Origin: Candidatus Edwardsbacteria bacterium RifOxyA12_full_54_48
GTDB lineage: Bacteria; Edwardsbacteria; AC1; EtOH8
Reading direction: 5' to 3'
Length of the DNA: 64,000 nucleotides
Assembly (NCBI GenBank): GCA_001777915.1
Contig: MFFN01000002.1
Span: 1-64,000, forward strand
Below are positions 15,517-23,691 of the stretch, in pieces. The notes beneath the pieces were generated by a model. It ran no database searches and was not told where the DNA came from. It saw only the letters and a list, made by a program, of their open reading frames with translations. Numbering within the stretch: position 1 is the first letter of the stretch; the number at the start of each line of letters is the position of its first letter. The position numbers were made by a program, and so were the translations under genes.

Positions 15517-16863
15517 ATGCTCAATCTCAGGAAGCTTGTTTTGTTACTGATTGTGGCCCTGATCCTGCCTGCTACAACATATGCCGGCGGCAAGTGGTAT
15601 AACTACTACGAGGACGGTCAGAAATACATGAAGCTGGGCAGCTGGGACCGTGCCATTGACGAGTTCCGCAGCGCCGCTTCTTTGGAATTCAAAGATAAAC
15701 CCCAGTTCCGGATGTACGGGATGCATTTCATGGACTATTTCCCCCACCGGGAGATGGGTATCTGTTATTACAACCTGGGCGACGCGGCCAATGCCAAGAA
15801 ATCCCTGGAGCTATCCATGGCCTTTTCCCCCTCCAAACGGGCCCGGGAATATCTGGACAAGCTCTCCAGAGGGGATGCCCCGTCGGCCGCCTCGCTTACC
15901 CCCTACGTCGACCGGGATGAGGAAAAGCGCCTGGCCCGGGAGAGGGAGCAGATAGAGCGGGAGAAGAAACGGCTGGCCGAGCAGGCCGCCGCCCTGGAAC
16001 GGCAGAAGAAGGAGGCCGATGAGTCCACCTCCAAGAAGGTGGCCATGGAAGAAAAGCGGATCGCCGCGGAAAGGGAGCGCCTGGCCCGGCTGGAGGCCGA
16101 GAAGACCGCCAGCAGATCCAGCGATGCCGGCACCCTGCCGGTGGGGGCCCTGACCTACGACCCCACCCGGGTCACCCAGGTGGGATCCCGGCTCTCCATA
16201 GCGGTTCTGCCCTTCGAGAACAAGGGGGGGGATGCCACCATCTCCAGCACCGTCCAGGACAAGATGATCACCTCGCTGTACAGCCTGAAAAGATTCAAGA
16301 TCATAGAGCGGTCCCAGATCGACAAGGTGATGAACGAGCAGAAGCTGGGCATGACCGGGGCCATAGACCCCGACCGGGCGGTCAAGGTGGGCAAGATGAT
16401 CGGGGTGGACGCCATTCTGATCGGCTCCATCTCCTCCACCGCAACCGGGGTGGGCATGGATGCCCGGCTGATAGACACCGAATCCGGGGTGATCATCACC
16501 GCCAAGGACGCTTACAGCCCCAAGAACTCCCTGCAGGACGTCAAGAACATGGCCACCGACATCTCCATTCAGGTCTACAACGACGTTCCGCTGGTGGAGG
16601 GTTATGTCATCAGGGCCGACGTGCCGACCATCGTGCTGGATGTGGGCTCGGCCAAGGGGATGCGCAAGGGCATGAAGATGGTGGTCTACAAGGAGGGCGA
16701 CGCCATCACCCACCCGGTGACCGGGGAGGTCCTGGGGAAACAGGTCACCAAGATGGGCGAGCTGCTGCTGACCGAGGTCCAGGCCAAGATGTCAGATGCC
16801 CAGGTGGTGGAGAAGGAACCGGGCCAGACCTTTACCGTGGGCAACAAGGTGGTGGCCAAGTAG
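15517..16863 (+). CDS. Exported TPR / coiled-coil / CsgG-like protein
   Basis: First gene of an eight-gene envelope cluster; 448 residues. A signal peptide (about 1-23, ending TTYA-GG) is followed by a TPR-like segment (about 25-120) and a strongly charged coiled coil (about 130-205, rich in ERE, EKKR and LARLEAE). Then comes a CsgG/FlgO-like domain (about 225-355, with IAVLPFENKG and IIERSQIDKVMNEQKLG) and a C-terminal SH3-like FlgT-C-type domain (about 360-448, with HPVTGEVLG). ATG 15517 has AAGGAG 7 bases upstream and starts the signal peptide; an in-frame ATG at 15484 would bury it. The likely location is periplasm or inner face of the outer membrane (inference). Confidence 0.85.
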   Translation: MLNLRKLVLLLIVALILPATTYAGGKWYNYYEDGQKYMKLGSWDRAIDEFRSAASLEFKDKPQFRMYGMHFMDYFPHREMGICYYNLGDAANAKKSLELSMAFSPSKRAREYLDKLSRGDAPSAASLTPYVDRDEEKRLAREREQIEREKKRLAEQAAALERQKKEADESTSKKVAMEEKRIAAERERLARLEAEKTASRSSDAGTLPVGALTYDPTRVTQVGSRLSIAVLPFENKGGDATISSTVQDKMITSLYSLKRFKIIERSQIDKVMNEQKLGMTGAIDPDRAVKVGKMIGVDAILIGSISSTATGVGMDARLIDTESGVIITAKDAYSPKNSLQDVKNMATDISIQVYNDVPLVEGYVIRADVPTIVLDVGSAKGMRKGMKMVVYKEGDAITHPVTGEVLGKQVTKMGELLLTEVQAKMSDAQVVEKEPGQTFTVGNKVVAK

Positions 16864-17156
16864 ACCTCACCCCTTTGAAGGGTATTCTTCGACAGGATTT
16901 ACATGATTTCCAAAACCGGGATCAAGGTGTACGTCTTCGTCAGGCTGGCACAATATGTCATTCCACACCATAGGCGCATTTCGGCTATATTGTCATTCCC
17001 GTGCAGACGGGAATCCAGTGTCTAAAAAATAATTTTAAATTTATAATTCGTAATTCATAATTAAGAAGGGAGGTGGGGTGCGTTCTTGTTAATGCCGATT
17101 AATTTGAAAACTTGGTAATTTAATTTTAATCAAATATTAATCTGGAGGAACTCACA
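16864..17156. other. 293-base intergenic region with a dispersed repeat
   Basis: No gene seen. It contains a GTCATTCCCGTGCAGACGGG-type inverted repeat at 16992-17020, related to copies at 37044 and in the 42.5-43.2 kb island. Just before the next gene it contains TTGAAA and TAATCA spaced by 17 bases, a weak promoter candidate. CTGGAGG precedes the ATG at 17157. Confidence 0.6.
16992..17020 (+). repeat. Dispersed inverted repeat (CATTCCCG...CGGGAATCC family)
   Basis: CATTCCCGT and ACGGGAATC face each other around GCAG. It is the same element type as at 37044-37070, where it reads GCGCAGGC in the centre. Confidence 0.75.
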
Positions 17157-18458
17157 ATGCGCAAATTGGGTTTGGTTTTATTTGCATTCGGTTTTCTGTT
17201 TGCAAATGCCTACGCTTTGGATCTGAATATATCCGGAGCGGGCGCCCGAGCCAAGGGCATGGGCGGGGCCTTTATCGGCGTGGCCGATGACGCCACGGCC
17301 GTATCCTGGAACCCGGCCGGCCTGGCTCAATTGGACAAACCCGAAGCCTCGGCGGTGGGTTTATTCAATATGACCAAATTTACCAACACCTGGGATTATA
17401 ACGACGGCACTGATCCAACTTGGAACTATAGTGGTGATGATGAAAATTCAGCCAAACATATCGCTCTGAATTTCTTCAGTCTGGTATTGCCCGTTAAGAT
17501 GGCTGAGAGAAATTTGACCTTTGCAGTGGCCTATCAGCGGATGGTTGACTTCGGATCGGTGGAAAGCGACACTGGAACCAGTGCTTCGGGCCACTGGGAG
17601 CAGGAAGATAAGTTTACCGGAGGCATAGATGCCATAACTCCGGCCATTGCGATTCAGATCGTTCCCCAATTATCGGTCGGTTTGGCGGCTAATATCTTGG
17701 TCAACGGGGCTACCCTTACCCAGGATAGGGTATATGACAACAGCGCTTATTATTACAATTATGAGGAGTCGATGGACTTCTCCGGTTTCAGTATGAATGC
17801 CGGGGCTCTGGCTACTTTGAACAAAAATTTAAGCATCGGCGCTTCCTTCCGCTTTCCCTTTACCATGTCCCGGACCGGCAAATGGTCAGAGGAATGGTCA
17901 TATATAAGCGGGTCCGGCACCGATGGGGAAAAATTGCTTGATCCCCAAAGAGAATGGACCATGCCAATGATGATCGGCACCGGCCTTGCCTTAAGACCCA
18001 CCGAAAATCTGACTTTGGCCTTTGATTTTGAACATCGGGGATACAGCGGCACCGAATATACTTACTATTACGAAATTCTGGGCGTTGAGTATGATACCAC
18101 TTACAATGCCGGCTGGATGAGCACTAATCAGTTCAGGGTCGGCTTGGAATATCTGTTCATAGGGCAAAACGCCATATTCCCGGTAAGGCTGGGCTTTAAA
18201 ACCAATCCACAATTAGACCCCGAAGTTACTTGGAACCAGACCACCACCGGCTGGTCGGCTGACAGTGCGGCTGTTTCCGGCGCAGCTTTCACCGGTGGTT
18301 TCGGCATGAAGATGGGCAAGCTATGGTTCGACCTGGCATACGAAATGGGCATGACCACCACCACCTACGCGGAAAATTATCTGGACAACTCTGTTTACAC
18401 CGAAGAAACCAAAGAAGTATCGCACAACATACTTGCTTCATGCATATTCCACTTCTAA
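17157..18458 (+). CDS. PorV/FadL-like outer-membrane beta-barrel protein, copy 1
   Basis: A 433-residue outer-membrane barrel. The signal peptide (about 1-20) ends AYA-LD. The mature N-terminus has the plug segment GAGARAKGMGGAFIGVADDA followed by SWNPAGLAQL, as in PorV/UPF0164 and FadL-type proteins. Alternating aromatic beta-strands fill the rest, and the chain ends SCIFHF with a terminal Phe, the BAM recognition signal. PorV proteins are outer-membrane partners of secretion (type IX in Bacteroidetes), but no other type IX gene is visible here. A closely related gene follows after 46 bases. CTGGAGG lies 6 bases upstream of the start. Confidence 0.85.
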   Translation: MRKLGLVLFAFGFLFANAYALDLNISGAGARAKGMGGAFIGVADDATAVSWNPAGLAQLDKPEASAVGLFNMTKFTNTWDYNDGTDPTWNYSGDDENSAKHIALNFFSLVLPVKMAERNLTFAVAYQRMVDFGSVESDTGTSASGHWEQEDKFTGGIDAITPAIAIQIVPQLSVGLAANILVNGATLTQDRVYDNSAYYYNYEESMDFSGFSMNAGALATLNKNLSIGASFRFPFTMSRTGKWSEEWSYISGSGTDGEKLLDPQREWTMPMMIGTGLALRPTENLTLAFDFEHRGYSGTEYTYYYEILGVEYDTTYNAGWMSTNQFRVGLEYLFIGQNAIFPVRLGFKTNPQLDPEVTWNQTTTGWSADSAAVSGAAFTGGFGMKMGKLWFDLAYEMGMTTTTYAENYLDNSVYTEETKEVSHNILASCIFHF

Positions 18459-18504
18459 AAAATAGTGCTGACTATTTAAAAACTTTTCTAATAAGGAGAC
18501 AAAA

Positions 18505-19755
18505 ATGTTCAAAAAGGTAGCTGCCACAGTAGTTCTAATAACTATGGCCATAGTCCCAGCCATTGCCCAGGACATCGATTTCAATATCATGGGGACCGGC
18601 GCCCGGGCCCGCGGCATGGGCGGGGCCTTCATCGGCGTGGCCGACGACGCCACGGCAGTGGGCTGGAACCCGGCCGGCCTGGCCCAGCTGGACAAGCCGG
18701 AGGCATCGATGGTGGGTCTGTTCAATATGAAGAAATTTTCCTATGAGTTTACTGTGGATGCTTACCCGGAATTAAATGACAGCTGGGACGAGACAGTAAG
18801 CCATATCGCCCCGGCCTTTGCCAGCTTTGTTTTGCCCACCAAAATGGCCGACAAAAACCTGGTTTTTGCCATAGCCTACCAGAGAATGATAGACATGGGC
18901 TATGTGAGAAAAGGCGATGATGAATATTGGGACGGCGTAAGCTGGGTTCCCTATGACTACGAGGAAAAGACCACCGGAGGCCTGGACGCCATCTCTCCGG
19001 CCCTGGCCCTGCAGGTGACCCCCCAGGTGATGGTCGGCATGGCCGGCAACATCCTGATCAACGGCTATAAGACCGAGTACAACGAGACCTATCCTGATTA
19101 CCCATCCGATTCGTATGAATACACAATGGAATCCGATCTGTCCGGGTTCAATATGAATGCCGGTTTTCTGGGTACTTTCAATAAGGTGAACGTAGGCGCT
19201 ATGTTCCGCTTACCATTTACCATGACCGAAAAATATTCAGAGGAAGAGAATTGGAGCTACGGCGGTGTCACCGGCAATTATTCTGAAACCTCCCCGGATA
19301 TTGAGATCACGATGCCGTTCATGTTCGGTTTTGGCCTGGCCCTTAAGCCAACCGACAAGCTGACCTTTGCTGCAGATTTCGAGCGCCGTCCCTATTCCAG
19401 CAGTGAAGTGACCGTTGAAGGCGAAACCGACGAGATCGGGTACAAGGACTGCAACCAGTTCCGGGTGGGCTTGGAATATATCATGTCCGGCACCAATTCC
19501 GTTTTCCCTGTCCGGTTGGGCTTTAGAACCGATCCCCGGGTCTACACCGGCATGTACGGCGACGGGACAGATACCACCCAGGTGGTGGGCAAGGTTTTCA
19601 CCGGCGGTTTCGGCCTGGTGATGGGTAAATTGATGCTGGACCTGGCCTACGAATTTACCATGGCCAATCATGTTGATGCCGAATTTGGCGGTTTTGCCAT
19701 AAAGTCTGACGAAGCTTCCCACAACATCATGGCCTCGGCCATCATTCACTTCTAA
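18505..19755 (+). CDS. PorV/FadL-like outer-membrane beta-barrel protein, copy 2
   Basis: A 416-residue paralogue of the preceding protein. The plug segments are nearly identical (GTGARARGMGGAFIGVADDA, then GWNPAGLAQLDKPEAS), and the barrel strands follow the same order to a terminal IIHF. The extracellular loops differ in length and sequence. The signal peptide is about residues 1-21 (PAIAQ-D). TAAGGAG lies 7 bases upstream. The tandem copy suggests two versions of one outer-membrane channel or anchor with different partners or ligands (inference). Confidence 0.85.
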   Translation: MFKKVAATVVLITMAIVPAIAQDIDFNIMGTGARARGMGGAFIGVADDATAVGWNPAGLAQLDKPEASMVGLFNMKKFSYEFTVDAYPELNDSWDETVSHIAPAFASFVLPTKMADKNLVFAIAYQRMIDMGYVRKGDDEYWDGVSWVPYDYEEKTTGGLDAISPALALQVTPQVMVGMAGNILINGYKTEYNETYPDYPSDSYEYTMESDLSGFNMNAGFLGTFNKVNVGAMFRLPFTMTEKYSEEENWSYGGVTGNYSETSPDIEITMPFMFGFGLALKPTDKLTFAADFERRPYSSSEVTVEGETDEIGYKDCNQFRVGLEYIMSGTNSVFPVRLGFRTDPRVYTGMYGDGTDTTQVVGKVFTGGFGLVMGKLMLDLAYEFTMANHVDAEFGGFAIKSDEASHNIMASAIIHF

Positions 19756-19798
19756 TATTTTCCCACGACGGCTTAAGAATTTTTAAAAGGAGACAGAA

Positions 19799-20632
19799 AT
19801 GTTCAAGAAGGCAACCATAATCGCAGTAGCTCTTATAGCCCTGGCCGGGCTGTCCCTGGCCCAGGTGGAACAGCAGGTGCAGGGCGCCGGAATGGTGGAT
19901 TGGACCACCCAGGCCGTCAAGTCCACCGGCATCGGGGCCATCAACCCCAAACTGCCACCCTCGGCCCAGCGCAAGAACGCCCTGCGGGCCGCCCAGCTGG
20001 ACGCCATGCGCAACATGATGGAGACCCTCAACGGCGTGCTGCTGACCTCCGAGACCACGGTGGAGAACGCCATGATGAGCTCGGACATCATCAAGACCCG
20101 GGTGGAGGGCATCGTCCGGAACTTCCGCTTCACCTCCAAGCCCCGCTACATGTCCGACGGCTCGGTGGAGATCGACATGGAGATGCTGCTCAACCAGAAG
20201 GTGGGCGACGCCCTGTATCCCGAGACCATGGGCGGCAAGACCCCCACCTTTGCCAACCTGCCTTCCGATTTCAACTCCCAGGAGCCGGAGACCTACACCG
20301 GGCTGATCATCGACGCCTCCGGGACCGACGCCGTTCCGGCCATGGTCCCCAACGTGCTGGATGAGGCCGGCGAGGGCATCTACGGCCAGGAGTTCGTTCC
20401 CCGCGAGGCGGCCGTCAAGAACGGCGTGGCCATCTATGCCAAGAGCGTGGAGGAGGCCCGCCGCAATGTTGAGAAGGTGGGCACCAACCCGCTGATCATC
20501 ATGGCCGTCCGCTCCTCGGGCCTCAACAAGGCCGACCTGGTGATCTCCGACGGCGACGTGGAGAAGGCGGCCCTGATCGCCGACAACACCGATATCTATG
20601 ACAACTGCAAGGTGATCATCGTAGTCAAGTAA
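19799..20632 (+). CDS. Exported LPP20/FlgP-like protein
   Basis: A 277-residue secreted protein with a signal peptide (about 1-21, SLAQ-V). The region NALRAAQLDAMRNMMETLNG followed by VLLTSETTVENAMMSSDII is the LPP20/FlgP pattern (A...A..DA.RNL.E...GV.V...T.V). The segment IIKTRVEGIVRNFRFTSKPR and strands up to about residue 140 complete the domain. There is no lipobox Cys, unlike most LPP20 proteins, so it is probably periplasmic. FlgP is an H-ring component of Vibrio flagella, but no flagellar genes are here. The C-terminal half (about 150-277) is of unknown type. Confidence 0.75.
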   Translation: MFKKATIIAVALIALAGLSLAQVEQQVQGAGMVDWTTQAVKSTGIGAINPKLPPSAQRKNALRAAQLDAMRNMMETLNGVLLTSETTVENAMMSSDIIKTRVEGIVRNFRFTSKPRYMSDGSVEIDMEMLLNQKVGDALYPETMGGKTPTFANLPSDFNSQEPETYTGLIIDASGTDAVPAMVPNVLDEAGEGIYGQEFVPREAAVKNGVAIYAKSVEEARRNVEKVGTNPLIIMAVRSSGLNKADLVISDGDVEKAALIADNTDIYDNCKVIIVVK

Positions 20633-20655
20633 TTTCCGGATAACCAAATGATTAT

Positions 20656-20693
20656 GGGGAGAAGGCAAAAGGGGACCAAACCTGCTTCTCCCC
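20656..20693 (+). terminator. Hairpin within the envelope cluster
   Basis: GGGGAGAAG (20656-20664) pairs with CTTCTCCCC (20685-20693) across a 20-base loop. No T-run follows. It may attenuate or stabilise mRNA between the LPP20-like and FlgT-like genes. Confidence 0.45.
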
Positions 20694-20735
20694 GTAATTT
20701 ATGCCAGACATAAATCCATTGGGAGGTTTTAGCGC

Positions 20736-21896
20736 ATGATGAGGAAGCTACTATTGTTCATGGCCGCTGTTGCCATGGCCTTCTCCCTGTCATATGCCCA
20801 GGATGAACTGAGGGAGATCACCACCGACGGCACGGCGTCAATACTGAATAACGACAAGGCCATGGCCCGGGATGTGGCCATCCAGGACGCCCTGCGCAAT
20901 GCGGTGGAGCAGGTGACCGGCGCGGTGATCAGCTCCAGCACGGTGGTGGAGAACGCCATGGTGATGGAGGACAACATCTACTCCAAGGCCAAGGGCTATG
21001 TCAAGGCCTACTCGGTGCTCAGCGAGGGCGAGGCCGACAACGGGATGACCTATAACGTCAAGGTCAAGGCCCAGGTCCGGGCCGGGGCCATCAAGGATGA
21101 CATCGGCGACATCCTGCGGGGGGCCGGCAATCCCCGGCTGATGGTCCTGATCACCGAGCAGAACATCGGCCAGCACCAGTACAGCGGGCTGGATGTCAAC
21201 CTGAATGTGGCCGAGAACGCCATCATGGAGAATATGCGCAACAAGGGCTTCGAGTTCGTGGACCAGGAGGCCAACGAGCGCAACATGCGCAAGGACAAGG
21301 CCCTGGCGGCCATGCAGGGGGACGCTGCCGCGGCTGCCTTCATCGGAGACCGGGCCGGGGCCGAGGTGATCATCACCGGCAAATCCTTTGCCAAGGAGGC
21401 CTCCGGGGTCAGCGACATGCTGGGCGGCATGAAGTCCATGCAGGCCACCGTCTCGGTCAAGGCCATCAACACCGACGACGGCCGGGTGCTGGTCTCCAAG
21501 AGCCAGAGCGACAAGACCATCCATATAGACGAGGTGGCCGGCGGCACCAAGGCCATCGAGATGGCCGCCAACAAGCTGGCCGATTACCTGGCCGACGAGA
21601 TCGTCAAGAAGTTCACCCGGGGCTCCAACACCGTCACCCTCAACGTCACCGGGATCACCGATTATCAGATGTACACCGACCTGGTCAACATCCTGAAGTA
21701 CGAGATCCGGGGCATCAAGGGGGTATCCGAACGGGAGATGGCCGGCAGCACCGGATTGATAGAGGTGGATACCAAGTTCAACAGCGGCCAGCTGACCTCG
21801 GAACTGCTTTACAAGACCTTTCCCAATTTCCGGGTCAGGATAATCAGCCGCACCGCCAACAAGATCAACCTGAAACTGGTGGCCCGAAAACAATAA
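20736..21896 (+). CDS. FlgT-like exported protein
   Basis: A 386-residue exported protein; signal peptide about 1-21 (LSYAQ). The N-terminal domain has ARDVAIQDALRNAVEQVTGA followed by VISSSTVVEN, the FlgT-N/LPP20 fold, and AYSVLSEGE...YNVKVKAQV. The middle (about 130-270) includes LMVLITEQNIG and an AEVIITGKSF segment like the FlgT middle or CsgG fold. The C-terminal part (about 290-386) has a repeated beta pattern and ends LKLVARKQ. FlgT in Vibrio helps build the flagellar H-ring. GGGAGG lies 9 bases upstream of the first of two adjacent ATGs. The next gene is 13 bases on. Confidence 0.75.
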   Translation: MMRKLLLFMAAVAMAFSLSYAQDELREITTDGTASILNNDKAMARDVAIQDALRNAVEQVTGAVISSSTVVENAMVMEDNIYSKAKGYVKAYSVLSEGEADNGMTYNVKVKAQVRAGAIKDDIGDILRGAGNPRLMVLITEQNIGQHQYSGLDVNLNVAENAIMENMRNKGFEFVDQEANERNMRKDKALAAMQGDAAAAAFIGDRAGAEVIITGKSFAKEASGVSDMLGGMKSMQATVSVKAINTDDGRVLVSKSQSDKTIHIDEVAGGTKAIEMAANKLADYLADEIVKKFTRGSNTVTLNVTGITDYQMYTDLVNILKYEIRGIKGVSEREMAGSTGLIEVDTKFNSGQLTSELLYKTFPNFRVRIISRTANKINLKLVARKQ

Positions 21897-21909
21897 AGGA
21901 GAATGGTAC

Positions 21910-22839
21910 ATGAAAAGAATCACAGCGATCTTCACCTTCATCGCCCTGGCCTGCGCGCTGGCATCCGGCCCGGCCCTGGCGGAGAAATCCGGCGGACTCA
22001 AAAAAAGGGTGGCGGTGGTGGATTTCGAGAATAAGACCGGTCACGGCGGCTGGCACATTGGCACCGGAATGGCCGACATGCTGACCACCGCCCTGGTGAA
22101 ATCCGGCAGTTTCATGGTCATCGAGCGCCAGCAGCTGGAGCAGGTGATGAAGGAGCAGAAATTGGGCCTGAGCGGCGCGGTCACCCCCCAGAGCGCGGCC
22201 CAGGTCGGCAAGCTTCTGGGGGTGGAGCTGATAGTGCTGGGCAGCGTCAATGAATTCGGCCAGAAGGAATCCTCGGTGGGCGGGTCGGTGGGGAGCAAGG
22301 TCTCCAAGGGGATGTTCGGCCTGAATAAAGTGGGGGTGGAGACCAAGACCGCCCGGGTGGGGATGGATATCCGGCTGGTCAACACCACCACCGGCGAGAT
22401 CGTGGCGGCCGACGGTTTTGCCGAGGAGGAGAGCAAAAAGGGGCTGGACGTGGGCACCGACGATTTTGCCTTTTCCAACGATTCCCGCTTTGACCAGACC
22501 CTGTCCGGCAAGGCCACCCGCAAGGTGGTCAATAAAGTGGTGGACATGATAACTTCGGCCATGAACAAGCTGCCCTGGAGCGGCAAGATCCTCAAGCTCA
22601 ACGCCGACAAGACCATGATGCTGAAGCCCGGGGCAGAGGGCGGGGTCAAGGCCGGAGACATTTTCAACGTGTTCTCGCAGGGCGAGGAGATCATCGACCC
22701 CGATACCGGGCTTTCCCTGGGCAGCGAGGAGAAGCAGGTCGGCACCATAGAGGTGGTGGAGGCCAAGGACAAGTATGCTACGGCAAAAGTCATTTCAGGC
22801 TCCGGGTTCAAAACGGGCGACATGGTCAGGGAGAAATAA
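21910..22839 (+). CDS. CsgG/FlgO-like exported protein
   Basis: A 309-residue exported protein with signal peptide about 1-24 (GPALA-E). The CsgG-like domain has VAVVDFENKTG, then MVIERQQLEQVMKEQKLGLS, GKLLGVELIVLGSV, and MDIRLVNTTTGEIVAADG. The C-terminal domain (about 225-309) repeats the FlgT-C-like pattern of the 15517 and 23692 genes (AGDIFNVFSQGEEIIDPDTG). No lipobox Cys is present, in contrast to CsgG itself, so it is probably not lipid-anchored. AAAGGAG lies 9 bases before the ATG. It is translated close behind the FlgT-like gene. Confidence 0.82.
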   Translation: MKRITAIFTFIALACALASGPALAEKSGGLKKRVAVVDFENKTGHGGWHIGTGMADMLTTALVKSGSFMVIERQQLEQVMKEQKLGLSGAVTPQSAAQVGKLLGVELIVLGSVNEFGQKESSVGGSVGSKVSKGMFGLNKVGVETKTARVGMDIRLVNTTTGEIVAADGFAEEESKKGLDVGTDDFAFSNDSRFDQTLSGKATRKVVNKVVDMITSAMNKLPWSGKILKLNADKTMMLKPGAEGGVKAGDIFNVFSQGEEIIDPDTGLSLGSEEKQVGTIEVVEAKDKYATAKVISGSGFKTGDMVREK

Positions 22840-22880
22840 TTTCCCCGACATAATCAAGGCTCTATTTTTAGGAGGATATT

Positions 22881-23666
22881 ATGAAACATATTAAAAGCAG
22901 TTCCAACGGCATCATCTGGCTTTTTCTGATCACCGCCCTGGTGGTGATGGGCATGGTGTCAGGCCAGCTGATGGCCAAGACCTCGTCCATCGCCAAGATC
23001 ACCTTCTATACCGGACAGGTTGAGGTCCAGAAACCAATGAAAGATGCCTGGAGCAAGGCCCTGTTCAACCAGTCCCTGCTCTCCGGCCAGAAGGTGAAGA
23101 CCCAGGAGGATTCCCGGGCCGAGATCGGCTTCGCCGACGGCAGCATCATCCGGATAGACGGAAACTCCAAGCTGGACATCATCGACGCCAAAAAGGAGAA
23201 GAGCGGGGCCCAGACGGCCACCGCCAAGGTCTGGAGCGGCAAGGTGTGGGCCAATGTCAACAAGATGAGCAAGAAGACCAAGTTCCAGCTGGAATCGCCC
23301 ACCGCGGTGGCGGCGGTGCGCGGCACCGTCTACCGGATGGCCGTCTCCGACGATCAGACCACCAAGATCGCCGTCTACAGCGGCGAGGTGGCGGTGGACA
23401 ACAAGCCCCTGGTCAAGTTCATGGAGCAGAAGAAGGCCAAGGCCGGCGGGAAGCAGGGCGAGATCGAGGGGCCGACCCAGATAGCCGGGCCCAGCGAGGT
23501 GACCCTGGAGCAGTGGGTGCAGATCGTCAAGGCCCAGATGGAGATCACCATCCACCCCGACGGGAGCTACGACATCGTCAACTTCAATCCCATCATCGAC
23601 AGCCAGGACGACTGGGTAAAATGGAACCAGGAGCGGGATAAGAAGCTGGGGATAAACCGGGATTAA
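22881..23666 (+). CDS. FecR-domain periplasmic protein
   Basis: A 261-residue protein with an N-terminal hydrophobic segment (about 12-33, signal or anchor). A FecR domain follows at about 40-150: GQVEVQKP..D.W.KA, LLSGQKVKTQEDSRAEIGFAD, GSIIRIDGNSKLDI and then FQLESPTAVAAVRGTVYRMA. These domains sense or scaffold in the envelope. No sigma factor or TonB receptor is nearby, so a regulatory FecR role is not supported. The C-terminal region contains a lysine-rich linker and an ITIHPDGSYDIVNFNPIID segment. AGGAGG lies 7 bases before the ATG. Confidence 0.85.
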   Translation: MKHIKSSSNGIIWLFLITALVVMGMVSGQLMAKTSSIAKITFYTGQVEVQKPMKDAWSKALFNQSLLSGQKVKTQEDSRAEIGFADGSIIRIDGNSKLDIIDAKKEKSGAQTATAKVWSGKVWANVNKMSKKTKFQLESPTAVAAVRGTVYRMAVSDDQTTKIAVYSGEVAVDNKPLVKFMEQKKAKAGGKQGEIEGPTQIAGPSEVTLEQWVQIVKAQMEITIHPDGSYDIVNFNPIIDSQDDWVKWNQERDKKLGINRD

Positions 23667-23691
23667 CCCTTATCAACTCTTCAGGGATTTT

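Noticed and set aside
17157-19755. Type IX secretion locus
   Set aside because: Only PorV-like barrels are present; none of the membrane motor or sortase genes is visible nearby.
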